Shown here: positions 1 through 9,786 of the stretch, one piece after another | Layout of the letters: each line of letters starts with the position of its first letter | Numbering within the stretch: the stretch's first letter is position 1 | Source of the DNA: Bacillus safensis | GTDB taxonomy: Bacteria; Bacillota; Bacilli; Bacillales; Bacillaceae | Assembly: GCA_030159235.1 (NCBI GenBank) | Contig: BSBG01000010.1 | Coordinates: 257-64,256 of the forward strand | DNA length: 64,000 bases | Direction of reading: 5' to 3' | The notes under the pieces: model-generated | Database searches by the model: none | The model's input: only the letters and a program-made list of their open reading frames with translations | Told to the model about the DNA's origin: nothing | Made by a program: the position numbers and the translations under genes

Positions 1-1545
<1,545 letters not shown>

Positions 1546-1556
1546 TAAGCACACAG

Positions 1557-1587
1557 GGATGACTCGATTTTGAGTCGTCCTTTTTTG
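1557..1587 (+). terminator. Terminator of collagen-like gene
   Basis: Stem GATGACTC/GAGTCGTC around a 6-base loop, followed by a run of six T, begins about 12 bases after the stop codon. Confidence 0.85.
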
Positions 1588-1680
1588 TTTGAAAGAATTT
1601 TCCTTAACTTAGTGTGAAAAAATGATATCATTTTCTTAGAGTCTATTCGGATGAATCTACTTAAATTAGGGGTTGTAGCG

Positions 1681-3282
1681 GTGAGGATGGGCAATAGGAA
1701 AGTCACTTTACAAACGAAAATTTTGGGGTTAATTATTGGGCTTTTGCTTGTTGTTATTGCGTTATTAACCATTTGTTTTGGTTTTCTGCAGACATCAGAA
1801 AGACAGGGTCAAGCTGAACAGCTGGCGGTGCAAACCGCTAGAACGATCTCTTATATGCCGCCAATTAAAATATCGGTGGCCAGAGCAGTGTCTCAAAATG
1901 AAGAACAGGCAGTGCTTGAGCAAATGAAGGAGCAAGTCAGAGCTCATGCCATCTTCATCACCAATCGAAAAGGAATGGTTCTTTTTCATACGAATCATGA
2001 GGATATAGGTAAAACCATCAGCGTATCTGAAGGAAGAAGTACGCTCTTATTTGGAGGAACCTCCATATCGACTAGTGATTCTAATGGTGAAACCGTTGTC
2101 AGAGGCAGTGCCCCAATTATGAAAGAAACAGGTGGGCATGAAGAAATTATTGGAACAGTCACCGTCGAGTTTTTAAAAAAGGAAATCGACCAAGCGACAG
2201 CCCATCAATTAATCAAATTGAGTTATATGGCTCTTCTTGTGCTCTTACCTGGCATATTCGGTGCGATTTTTTTAACGAGGAGTATTCGCAAAGATACCTT
2301 CGGACTTGAGCCGCATGAAATAGCTTCGTTGTATCGAGAAAGAGAAGCGATGCTGCTTGCGATAAAAGAAGGGATCATTGCGTTTGACCAGAAAGGTGCA
2401 ATTACGATGATGAATACATCAGCTGAACACATGCTGTGCGTTTCATCAGAGCTGCCGCTTCATATTGATCAAGTCTTGCCAAATGCTCATCTTCTTCTCT
2501 ATTTAAAGGCAGAGACAATTGAACCTAACATCGAAGCCATCGTCAATGATAAAACCTATGTCTTAAATGTGAAAAAAGTGATGCAGGACAATCGAGTATT
2601 TGGAGGAATCGTGAGCTTCCGGGAGAAAACAGAGCTGACGAAGCTGCTGGATACATTAACAGAGGTCAGCCAATATTCCGAAGACCTGAGGGCACAAACG
2701 CACGAATTCTCAAATAAGCTGTATGCCATTTTAGGCTTGCTTGAGCTGAAGCAAGTCGATGAAGCGATCGACTTAATTAAAGAAGAATATCAACTACAAA
2801 ACCGTCAGCACGATTTACTCATGAAGCAAATTCGTTCTCCTAAAATACAAGCCATCTTACTTGGCAAGTTAGGGAAAGCATCTGAAAAAAAAGTCCATTT
2901 CCACATTGATGAAAATAGCTCATTAGAGCCGCTTCCAGCTCATTTAAGTTTATCTCACTTTATCACCATCATTGGCAATCTTGTAGATAATGCCTTTGAG
3001 GCGGTATTAAATAAGGAGAAACGCGAGGTAGACCTGTTCGTCACAGATATTGGGTTTGATATTATCATAGAAGTGTCCGATTCAGGTGATGGAGTGAATG
3101 AGGAAGGATTGTCACATATTTTCACAAGAGGCCATTCGTCAAAGGGAGAAGGACGAGGCTACGGGCTAGCGAATGTGAAGGAAGTATTGGACGAGCTTGG
3201 GGGCTGGATTGAAGTTGCGAACCAAAAAGAAGGCGGTGCCATCTTCACTGTATACATACCGAAAGGCACAAAGGGGGAATAG
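1681..3282 (+). CDS. citS: Citrate sensor histidine kinase CitS
   Basis: Membrane sensor kinase of the CitA/DcuS family. Transmembrane segments lie near residues 15-35 and 185-205 and bracket an extracytoplasmic PAS-like ligand domain. A cytoplasmic PAS region follows, then the H-box QTHEFSNKL and a HATPase domain with N-box NLVDNAFEAV, DSGDGV and GEGRGYGLANV. The order citS-citT-yflP-citM matches B. subtilis, where this system senses Mg-citrate and induces citM. The open frame extends to 1651. GTG at 1681 was chosen because AGGGG lies 8 bases upstream and the length (533 aa) fits the family; ATG at 1687 is the alternative. The stop codon abuts the citT start. Confidence 0.9.
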   Translation: MRMGNRKVTLQTKILGLIIGLLLVVIALLTICFGFLQTSERQGQAEQLAVQTARTISYMPPIKISVARAVSQNEEQAVLEQMKEQVRAHAIFITNRKGMVLFHTNHEDIGKTISVSEGRSTLLFGGTSISTSDSNGETVVRGSAPIMKETGGHEEIIGTVTVEFLKKEIDQATAHQLIKLSYMALLVLLPGIFGAIFLTRSIRKDTFGLEPHEIASLYREREAMLLAIKEGIIAFDQKGAITMMNTSAEHMLCVSSELPLHIDQVLPNAHLLLYLKAETIEPNIEAIVNDKTYVLNVKKVMQDNRVFGGIVSFREKTELTKLLDTLTEVSQYSEDLRAQTHEFSNKLYAILGLLELKQVDEAIDLIKEEYQLQNRQHDLLMKQIRSPKIQAILLGKLGKASEKKVHFHIDENSSLEPLPAHLSLSHFITIIGNLVDNAFEAVLNKEKREVDLFVTDIGFDIIIEVSDSGDGVNEEGLSHIFTRGHSSKGEGRGYGLANVKEVLDELGGWIEVANQKEGGAIFTVYIPKGTKGE

Positions 3283-3981
3283 ATGGTGATTAAAGTACTC
3301 ATTGCGGAGGATGATTTTCGAATCGCTGCCATTCATGAATCGTATATACAAAAAATAGAAGGATTTCAGGTCGCCGGAAAGGCAAAGAGTGCAAAAGATA
3401 TGTGGGAGGCGCTCCAACGGGAACAGGTCGATCTCATCCTACTTGATGTCTATATGCCTGATGAGCTCGGCACAAATTTGCTGCCGCTTTTAAGAGAACG
3501 CTGTCCAGAAGTAGATGTGATCATTATCACGGCTGCAACGGAAACGACGCTTTTAAGAGATGCGCTTCATTACGGAGTTGTTCATTATTTAATTAAACCG
3601 GTGACCGCACAAAAGTTTGCACAAGTCTTAACCGAATATAAAGAAAAGAAGGACATCATCAATTCAAAGAATGAAGTCAATCAGACGATGATTGATCTGT
3701 TTTTTGGGCAACTGCAAGAAGAGCCAAAACAAAAGGATGACAGAGACTTGCCTACAGGCATCAATTCATTGACTTTGGATAAAGTGAAAACATTGATGGC
3801 ATCAGAGAATAGCGGAATTACAGCAGAGGAACTCGGAGAAAAGATGGGCGCATCACGTACAACAGCGAGACGGTACGTAGAGTATCTTGTGACAACAGGG
3901 GAATGCCGGGCAGAGCTTGCATACGGAATCATTGGCAGACCTGAACGAAAATATTATCCTGCCAAACAAACGGAGTCATAA
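3283..3981 (+). CDS. citT: Citrate response regulator CitT
   Basis: Response regulator of 232 aa. The N-terminal receiver domain shows the acidic pocket (AEDDF), the phospho-acceptor Asp in LILLDVYMPD and the conserved Lys in IKPVT. The C-terminal half carries a helix-turn-helix (GITAEELGEKMGASRTTARR) typical of CitB/DcuR regulators. A strong ribosome binding site (AAGGGGGA) overlaps the end of citS, so the two are translationally coupled. By homology, phosphorylated CitT activates the citM promoter. Confidence 0.9.
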   Translation: MVIKVLIAEDDFRIAAIHESYIQKIEGFQVAGKAKSAKDMWEALQREQVDLILLDVYMPDELGTNLLPLLRERCPEVDVIIITAATETTLLRDALHYGVVHYLIKPVTAQKFAQVLTEYKEKKDIINSKNEVNQTMIDLFFGQLQEEPKQKDDRDLPTGINSLTLDKVKTLMASENSGITAEELGEKMGASRTTARRYVEYLVTTGECRAELAYGIIGRPERKYYPAKQTES

Positions 3982-3984
3982 AAG

Positions 3985-4962
3985 ATGAAAAAAGGAATAC
4001 TCTTTGTCATCGTGCTCTGTCTTTGTATCACGCTTACCTTTAATGAAAAAGAGGCCGGAGATTCTATCCTTCAGCAAAGCTCCTTATATATTGTGGTGTC
4101 GGGTGTACCAGAGGGAGGATTTGACCAAACGGCTCAGGTGATGAAATCAGTGCTTGAACAAGAAAAGCTGGTGCAGCGGCCAGTGAATATCCTTTATCAA
4201 AGAGGCGGGACCGTGGATAAAGGATGGACATATATGATGGAGCGGGATGCCAACTATATCAGTTTAAATTCAAGCTTATTGCTAAGCCGTAATTTGCTTG
4301 GTAGCAGTAATGTGACAATGAATGATGTGACACCACTCGCGATCCTTGCAGAAGAGTGGCAGGTCGTCGCAGTTCCTGCGGATTCTCCTTTCTCAAATGG
4401 GAAGGAGCTATTAAACACGTTAAAGAAGAAACCGGATTCCTTAAAAATTGGATTTGCCCCAGACTTCGGAAATGATGATCAAATCTCATTCGCACGGGCA
4501 GCTGAAATGGCAGGGATTGATCCATATCGCATTCAATTTTTGAAATTTGACAGTGCAGATGATTTATTTCAGGCGCTCATCGATCATGAGGTGGATGCAG
4601 CAACGACCACCTTTACAGAGGTTCGTCATGATTATGAAAAAAAGAGGCTGAAGCTCGTTGCGACTACAACGAATCAGCGTTTAGAGGGCTTTAACGATGT
4701 GCCGACTTGGAAAGAACAAGGCATTCCGCTCATCTTTTCTCATTGGCGGGGTGTAATGGGCTCAAAACAAATGAGTCAGCATGACATTCGTGAATGGGAT
4801 CAGCTCCTTCAAAAAATGACTCAAACGAAGTCATGGAAAAATCAATTAAAGCAAAAAGGCTGGACAGGTCGTTATATGAACAGCAAAGAGGCAAAGATTT
4901 TTATGGAAGATCAATTGAGGCGATATGAGCAATTGATACAAGGAGAACAAGCGGTCGAGTGA
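3985..4962 (+). CDS. yflP: Tripartite tricarboxylate receptor (TctC/Bug) family protein YflP
   Basis: Protein of 325 aa beginning with a hydrophobic export signal (residues 4-20), followed by a two-lobed solute-binding fold of the Bug/TctC type (VSGVPEGGFDQTAQ near the mature N-terminus). No clear lipobox is seen. It starts three bases after the citT stop and ends inside its own terminator hairpin. Lying between citT and citM as in B. subtilis, it probably binds a carboxylate, perhaps citrate for CitS sensing. No TctA/TctB membrane partners are encoded nearby, so a direct transport role is doubtful. Confidence 0.85.
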   Translation: MKKGILFVIVLCLCITLTFNEKEAGDSILQQSSLYIVVSGVPEGGFDQTAQVMKSVLEQEKLVQRPVNILYQRGGTVDKGWTYMMERDANYISLNSSLLLSRNLLGSSNVTMNDVTPLAILAEEWQVVAVPADSPFSNGKELLNTLKKKPDSLKIGFAPDFGNDDQISFARAAEMAGIDPYRIQFLKFDSADDLFQALIDHEVDAATTTFTEVRHDYEKKRLKLVATTTNQRLEGFNDVPTWKEQGIPLIFSHWRGVMGSKQMSQHDIREWDQLLQKMTQTKSWKNQLKQKGWTGRYMNSKEAKIFMEDQLRRYEQLIQGEQAVE

Positions 4963-4970
4963 GACCGCTT
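4949..4970 (+). other. Orphaned terminator hairpin (first copy of duplication) at yflP stop
   Basis: Stem AAGCGGTC/GACCGCTT includes the yflP stop codon (4960-4962) but is followed by CCAGCG, not a T run. A second copy with a T run lies at 5148-5174, on the far side of an inserted repeat. Confidence 0.8.
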
Positions 4971-5145
4971 CCAGCGCGTAGACAAACCCTCGCATTCGGT
5001 GTCAGTCCTGCGTGCCGGTGCTCACGAATCTCACATTCGCTCTGCTCCGGTACTCGTCCTTCCTAGACTGCAAAGGTTTTCTATCACGCTGAAAAGAAGA
5101 CAAAGGGCTAAAATAAAAATCATTTTAGCCCTTTGTCAACAATCT
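4971..5145 (+). repeat. Terminator-associated repeat, full-length copy A (175 bp)
   Basis: The left end CAGCGCGTAGACAAACC (4972-4988) is imperfectly inverted at 5075-5091 (GGTTTTCTATCACGCTG). To the right is a perfect 16-bp hairpin, GACAAAGGGCTAAAAT (5099-5114) with its complement at 5122-5137. The copy is flanked by a 24-bp direct duplication of the host terminator hairpin (4947-4970 and 5146-5169, two mismatches). It is closely similar to 57460-57635 in the same orientation. Confidence 0.85.
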
Positions 5146-5147
5146 AC

Positions 5148-5174
5148 AAGCGGTCGAATGAGATCGCTTTTTTT
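5148..5174 (+). terminator. Terminator downstream of citS-citT-yflP (second hairpin copy)
   Basis: Stem AAGCGGTC/GATCGCTT followed by seven T. This copy keeps the T tract, so it should be the working terminator after insertion of the repeat. Confidence 0.75.
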
Positions 5175-5317
5175 CATGCAATCAAAAAACAATGGTTGAA
5201 CAAAATGAACAAAAAGCATTTATCGACCGAAAAAGAATTAAAATTCATAATATTTACTTCAATTTCAACGTCATATATGATGACTGAAAGGGTTGGAAAT
5301 GGGATTCCAATAAATTA

Positions 5318-5332
5318 ATGAAAGCGTATACA
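5318..5332 (+). promoter_or_regulatory. Candidate CcpA cre site at the citM promoter
   Basis: ATGAAAGCGTATACA fits the cre consensus and overlaps the presumed -10 region just upstream of the citM ribosome binding site. citM is carbon-catabolite repressed in B. subtilis. The 175-5317 stretch before it, outside the repeat and terminator, is AT-rich and would hold the CitT site, which I cannot pinpoint. Confidence 0.65.
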
Positions 5333-5350
5333 ATATAAGGGGTGAACAAC

Positions 5351-6649
5351 ATGTTAGCGATCTTAGGATTTCTTATGATGATAGTATTTATGGTGTTGAT
5401 TATGACGAAGCGTATGTCTGTTTTAACGGCATTGGTATTAACACCGATTGCATTTGCTCTTATTGCAGGTTTTCATTTTACTGAAATTTCAGACATGATT
5501 GTCAAAGGTGTGCAGCAAGTCGCACCGACAGCGGTCATGATCATGTTTGCGATTTTGTACTTTGGCATTATGATAGATGCGGGATTATTTGACCCGATGG
5601 TAGCGAAAATTTTAAAAATCGTTAAAGGCGATCCATTAAAAATTGTTGTCGGAACAGCAGTCCTGACGATGCTTGTGGCACTTGATGGTGATGGGACAAC
5701 GACGTACATGATTACAACAACAGCGATGCTTCCTTTGTTTACGCTGCTTGGCATTCGTCCGATTATTTTAGCGGGAATTGCTGGAGTTGGTATGGGGATA
5801 ATGAATACGATTCCATGGGGAGGAGCCACACCTAGAGCGGCGAGTGCACTTGGCGTCGACCCTTCCCTTTTATTTGGCCCGATGATTCCAGTCATTGGCG
5901 CAGGGGTTTTGAGTATGATTGTTGTGGCATACTTTCTTGGAAAAGCCGAAAGAAAACGTCTCGGTGTCATTGAACTCGATCAACCGATTCATGCAAATGA
6001 AATGGCAGCAGCCCTGCAAGATGACATCAAACGACCGAAGCTTTGGTGGTTTAACCTAACACTTACCTTGTTATTGGTGCTGCTTCTTGTATCAGGAAAA
6101 GTCAGCTTAACTGTTTTATTTGTTCTTGCATTCTGCGTCGCAATTATCGTGAACTATCCGAACTTGGACCAGCAGCGTGAGCGAATTGCAGCTCACTCAA
6201 CAAACGTCTTAGCCATTGCGTCAATGATTTTTGCGGCAGGTGTTTTTACAGGTATTTTAACTGGAACGAAAATGGTTGATGAAATGGCGATTTCGATTGT
6301 CTCTGCGATTCCAGAGCAGCTTGGCGGCTTTATTCCAGTGATTGTTGCATTAACAAGCGGGATCTTTACTTTCTTTATGCCGAATGATGCATACTTTTAT
6401 GGTGTACTGCCGATCCTATCAGAAACAGCGGCAGCTTACGGTGTCGATAAAATTGAGATTGCCAGAGCCTCAATTATTGGTCAGCCGATTCATATGTTAA
6501 GTCCACTTGTTCCATCGACTCATTTACTTGTTGGACTTGTAGGTGTATCACTGGATCAGCATCAGAAATTTGGGATGAAATGGGCTGTACTTGCAGTCGT
6601 CGCTATGACCGTCGTGGCGGTTCTCATCGGAGCCATTTCCATCTGGTAG
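5351..6649 (+). CDS. citM: Mg2+-citrate/H+ symporter CitM (CitMHS family)
   Basis: Polytopic transporter of 432 aa with about 11-12 hydrophobic segments. Conserved family stretches include ALDGDGTTTYMITTTAMLP and MPNDAYFYGVLPILSE. ATG at 5351 (MLAILGFL) is preferred over the in-frame GTG at 5342, because AAGGGGTG sits immediately upstream and the length matches B. subtilis CitM. It imports citrate complexed with Mg2+ or similar divalent ions. It is separated from citS-citT-yflP by a terminator and its own regulatory region, consistent with induction by CitST and repression by CcpA. Confidence 0.93.
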   Translation: MLAILGFLMMIVFMVLIMTKRMSVLTALVLTPIAFALIAGFHFTEISDMIVKGVQQVAPTAVMIMFAILYFGIMIDAGLFDPMVAKILKIVKGDPLKIVVGTAVLTMLVALDGDGTTTYMITTTAMLPLFTLLGIRPIILAGIAGVGMGIMNTIPWGGATPRAASALGVDPSLLFGPMIPVIGAGVLSMIVVAYFLGKAERKRLGVIELDQPIHANEMAAALQDDIKRPKLWWFNLTLTLLLVLLLVSGKVSLTVLFVLAFCVAIIVNYPNLDQQRERIAAHSTNVLAIASMIFAAGVFTGILTGTKMVDEMAISIVSAIPEQLGGFIPVIVALTSGIFTFFMPNDAYFYGVLPILSETAAAYGVDKIEIARASIIGQPIHMLSPLVPSTHLLVGLVGVSLDQHQKFGMKWAVLAVVAMTVVAVLIGAISIW

Positions 6650-6655
6650 ATAAAA

Positions 6656-6688
6656 GAGTGTCTGCTGCACAAGCAGGCACTTTTTTTA
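6656..6688 (+). terminator. citM terminator
   Basis: Stem AGTGTCTGCT/AGCAGGCACT with a GCAC-centred loop, followed by seven T, just after the citM stop. Confidence 0.85.
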
Positions 6689-6828
6689 GGTCATATTGCC
6701 GAGCAGGCTCCATTCAATTGTCCTAGACAAAGACATGCCTGTTCCTCCAAAAGATATATTTCTGAAAAATGCTGACACTTTTACTGTTTTTTTCTTTATA
6801 ATGCAAATCAACGAAGGGAGAGGATAGC

Positions 6829-8460
6829 ATGTCCAAACGAAAAGGTACGATTCTTTTTGCTGCTTTATGCCTCATAGCAGGAAGTTTGTCGATGGTGACC
6901 CCAGCTTCAGCTTATGCCAAAACCCCTTATTATGGAAAGAGTTACGAACAGCCAGCCTCAGTGAAAAAGCTGTACCCTGAGCCTGACGAGACGTTTGATA
7001 CCCCTGCCTTTCAGAAAAAAGGAGAAGCATTTACGACACAAGAAGAGCTTCAAGCATTCTTACGAGACATAGTCCGCAAAAGTCCTTACGCCACGCAGAA
7101 ACAGATTGGAACATCCATTGAAGGCAGGTCCATCTCGGCCCTGTATTTTACAAAGGATCGCCGCATCACTCCACTTTCAAAAAAGCCAACAATCTGGCTC
7201 CAAGCGCAAATACACGGAAATGAACCAGCCTCTGGTGAATCTGCTCTCGTCATTGCAAAACGATTAGCAGGTGAAGAAGGAGAGCGTATACTCAATCATG
7301 TCAATATCATCATTGTCCCAAGAATCAATCCTGATGGTTCTTATGCTTTTGACCGCAGACTGACAAATGGATTGGATGGAAACCGTGATCATATGACATT
7401 AGAATCTCCAGAACTGACAGCTCTCCATCAAGAATTTAATCGGTACGCACCAGAAGTGGTCATTGATGCTCATGAATACGATGTAGGTCAAAAGCAGTTT
7501 GAAGATATCGGCTCATCAGGCGCCCTCAAATATCATGATTTGCTTATCTTATCAGGGAAGAATTTAAACATTCCTGAAAGCATCAGGCTGACGTCAAATG
7601 AATTATATGTCAACGGAGTTCGTGAAACGCTGACGGATCAAGGGTTTTCTAACGATTTGTATTATACAAACACAAGAGGAGAGGATGGCAAGATCGACAT
7701 CTATGAAGGCGGAACAGATGCGCGAATTGGCCGAAATGCCTTTGCACTCTCGCCAGCCTTGTCATTTCTAGTAGAAAGCAGAGGGATTGGAATAGGAAGG
7801 GAGGACTTTGTCCGCCGTGTTGCAGCACAAGTCACGACTCATGAAAAAATCATTGAGACCACAGTGAATCATGCTAAACAGATCAAGCATCAAATGGTAA
7901 CGGAGCGGTTGAAGCTTGTGGAAAAAGGTCTTCATCCAAATGATGACGATCAAGTCGTCATTCAAGATGCTTTCAAATCACCTGTTGATGACACGCTGGA
8001 AATGGTTGATATTGAGAAAGGACAGACCACCAATGTTCCTGTACGCTTTCATAGTGCGAGCGATGCTGTTCCAGTTTTGACAAGAGAACGGCCGACAGCA
8101 TATCTCATTCTTCCGGGTCATGAAGGAGTAGAAAGGAAACTCAGAACACTAGGACTAAAAAGTGTCACATTGCCGGTTGGCATGAAGGTGCCGGTACAAG
8201 CCTACAAGGTGACAAAACGAGAGGAAAAGAGCAAAACGGATATTCAACTTAAGACGGAAATGATTGAAAAGAAACGTCAGCTGCCAAAAGGAACGAAGGT
8301 ATATGTCACGGCACAGCCGCAAACCAACATGCTGTCACTTGCCCTTGAACCAGAATCAAAGGACAGCTATATGTCGTCAGGTTTTATTGCTTCAAAAGCA
8401 GGGGATGAACTGCCAGTCTATCGTTACTTGCTTCCTCAAAAGACGTTAGGCATTCAATAA
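6829..8460 (+). CDS. Secreted M14-family zinc carboxypeptidase
   Basis: Protein of 543 aa with a Sec signal peptide (residues 1-28, ending near ASA). The M14 zinc site is visible: His129 and Glu132 in QIHGNEPASGE, and His215 in VIDAHEYD. The likely catalytic Glu316 is in FLVESRGIG. A C-terminal region of about 200 residues has no motif I recognise. It probably trims amino acids from extracellular peptides; the succinylglutamate-desuccinylase-like branch of M14 is the other possibility. The start has a good ribosome binding site (AAGGGAGAGG). A TATAAT box lies about 30 bases upstream. The gene shares a terminator region with convergent padC. Confidence 0.82.
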   Translation: MSKRKGTILFAALCLIAGSLSMVTPASAYAKTPYYGKSYEQPASVKKLYPEPDETFDTPAFQKKGEAFTTQEELQAFLRDIVRKSPYATQKQIGTSIEGRSISALYFTKDRRITPLSKKPTIWLQAQIHGNEPASGESALVIAKRLAGEEGERILNHVNIIIVPRINPDGSYAFDRRLTNGLDGNRDHMTLESPELTALHQEFNRYAPEVVIDAHEYDVGQKQFEDIGSSGALKYHDLLILSGKNLNIPESIRLTSNELYVNGVRETLTDQGFSNDLYYTNTRGEDGKIDIYEGGTDARIGRNAFALSPALSFLVESRGIGIGREDFVRRVAAQVTTHEKIIETTVNHAKQIKHQMVTERLKLVEKGLHPNDDDQVVIQDAFKSPVDDTLEMVDIEKGQTTNVPVRFHSASDAVPVLTRERPTAYLILPGHEGVERKLRTLGLKSVTLPVGMKVPVQAYKVTKREEKSKTDIQLKTEMIEKKRQLPKGTKVYVTAQPQTNMLSLALEPESKDSYMSSGFIASKAGDELPVYRYLLPQKTLGIQ

Positions 8461-8500
8461 AAAAGGGCTAAAATGATTTAGCCCTTTGTCTACACGCTGA
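8461..8500 (+). repeat. Terminator-associated repeat, minimal copy C
   Basis: Only the hairpin AAAGGGCTAAA/TTTAGCCCTTT and the end GTCTACACGCTGA remain; the latter directly abuts a terminator stem. The join CCCTTTGTCTACACGC could come from deletion between the two TTTGTCT sequences of a longer copy. Confidence 0.7.
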
Positions 8501-8527
8501 AGCGGCACAGTGCGTGCCGCTTTTTTT
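8500..8527. terminator. Bidirectional terminator between the M14 gene and padC
   Basis: Stem AGCGGCAC/GTGCCGCT followed by seven T on the plus strand. It lies immediately before the padC stop on the minus strand. Confidence 0.8.
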
Positions 8528-9011
8528 ATTTTCGTCCAGCTCTTATTTCATCTGTCATGCCTTCATATGGTGCTTCTGCGATAATGGTTTCATCATTCAC
8601 ACCCGCATGATGGATATACGTAATGTCCGCAAATTCTGGGACAACATATTTCGGATAGGTTTCGTATTTTTCACGAGATTCTTTCATGAGGTCGATATAG
8701 TCATTTTGATAGCAAACAGTGATATCTGGACGTTCATGCACCCATTTTGGGAAGAAGATGACGCCATGCATGCGTTTTTCTTCAGGCATAAAGTTCAGAG
8801 AGACGTCTGTTCCAGTTGGTTCTGTCCAGGAGACTTTGTATACGCCCTTTGTCAGCTTGACAATATTTACTTCTTGATCACGGACCCAGCGTCCTCCAAC
8901 CATTCCGCTGTGAATGCGGTAATCAATGGTGTGATCGTTTTTGATGTAAATCTCATATTCCCAGCCATTTTCATACGTATAAATCATATGAAGCCCAACG
9001 AATTGATCCAT
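8526..9011 (-). CDS. padC: Phenolic acid decarboxylase PadC
   Basis: Protein of 161 aa matching the phenolic acid decarboxylase family over its whole length ([20 protein letters not shown], then [19 protein letters not shown]). It decarboxylates ferulic and p-coumaric acids to vinyl derivatives in the cytoplasm and so detoxifies plant phenolics. ATG at 9011 was chosen over the longer frame (9029), because AGAAGGA lies just upstream and 161 residues is the usual length. It is divergent from padR, with PadR operator dyads between the two. Confidence 0.95.
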   Translation of the reverse strand: MDQFVGLHMIYTYENGWEYEIYIKNDHTIDYRIHSGMVGGRWVRDQEVNIVKLTKGVYKVSWTEPTGTDVSLNFMPEEKRMHGVIFFPKWVHERPDITVCYQNDYIDLMKESREKYETYPKYVVPEFADITYIHHAGVNDETIIAEAPYEGMTDEIRAGRK

Positions 9012-9036
9012 GTCGATTCCTTCTTTCATTAGAATG

Positions 9037-9066
9037 ATGTTGTTTCAAACATGTCGTGATTTACAT
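9037..9066. promoter_or_regulatory. Two overlapping PadR operators
   Basis: ATGT-N8-ACAT occurs twice, at 9037-9052 and 9051-9066; the sites share two bases. This is the known PadR dyad. They lie just downstream of the padC -10 box. Confidence 0.85.
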
Positions 9067-9070
9067 GTTT

Positions 9071-9100
9071 ATTTTAAAGTCTATGGTATACTATTGTCAA
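9071..9100 (-). promoter_or_regulatory. padC promoter
   Basis: On the minus strand TTGACA (9095-9100), an 18-bp spacer and TAAAAT (9071-9076). The predicted start of transcription falls inside the PadR operator. Confidence 0.7.
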
Positions 9101-9124
9101 AGAATAAGCGCTGGAGGCACATCC

Positions 9125-9682
9125 ATGAGAGTATTGAAATATGCCATTCTTGGCTTACTAGATCAGCGTGAGCTGACGGGATATGATATCACGAAACATT
9201 TTAAGGATTCCCTTGGACAGTTTTGGAGTGCGAAGCACAGCCAGATTTACCCTGAGCTGAAGCGTCTCACAGAGGAAGGGTTTATTGAATTTGATATTCG
9301 CATACAAGGAAAAAAGCTGGAGAAGAAGGTCTATCAAATCACAGCGGCAGGAAAAGAAGAATTGCGTCAGTGGTTAAGAATAAAAGACCCGATTCCGGAA
9401 ACAACAAAGGATGAATTCATGCTTAAAACATTTTTCATCTCCTCCATGAACAAAAAAGAAGCGGCTGACCTGTTTACACATCAACTGCTAGAACGCACCA
9501 AGAAAGTAGACATGCTAGAACAGAAACTGCATGCTTTAACGGAGGAAGACCCTTCTGCTGAATCGCTGCATTCGGCGCAATTTGGGCATTACTTAGTGCT
9601 GACAAGGGCAATTGAAAGAGAAAAAGGCTATGTCCGCTGGCTCCAAAAGACCCTTAAGCGTATGGATTCATCTGCTGTCTAA
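9125..9682 (+). CDS. padR: Transcriptional repressor PadR
   Basis: Protein of 185 aa with the PadR winged-helix domain at the N-terminus (MRVLKYAILGLLDQRELTGY, then SQIYPELKRLTEEGFIE) and a helical C-terminal Vir-like dimerisation region. ATG at 9125 is preceded by GGAGG; the longer in-frame start at 9056 would overlap the operator. By homology it represses padC until phenolic acids bind it. The adjacent double operator suggests control of both divergent genes. Confidence 0.92.
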   Translation: MRVLKYAILGLLDQRELTGYDITKHFKDSLGQFWSAKHSQIYPELKRLTEEGFIEFDIRIQGKKLEKKVYQITAAGKEELRQWLRIKDPIPETTKDEFMLKTFFISSMNKKEAADLFTHQLLERTKKVDMLEQKLHALTEEDPSAESLHSAQFGHYLVLTRAIEREKGYVRWLQKTLKRMDSSAV

Positions 9683-9786
9683 GGACAATGGTCGGATGAT
9701 ATGATAAAAAATGGTTTGAAACGAGTGAATTTATTAATAGAAACGGCTACAATGGATATATTCGTATTAAAGTGAGGCGAGTATGT

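Noticed and set aside
4999-5318. Open frames of 60-66 codons between yflP and citM
   Set aside because: They lie in the terminator-associated repeat and the citM control region, have no ribosome binding site and no protein similarity I recognise.
5473-5970. 165-codon minus-strand frame inside citM
   Set aside because: Antisense shadow of a membrane protein gene; low-complexity Ile/Thr/Pro composition and no ribosome binding site.
8514-9032. 172-codon plus-strand frame opposite padC
   Set aside because: padC is a certain gene on the minus strand; the complementary frame is His/Phe-rich as expected for a shadow.
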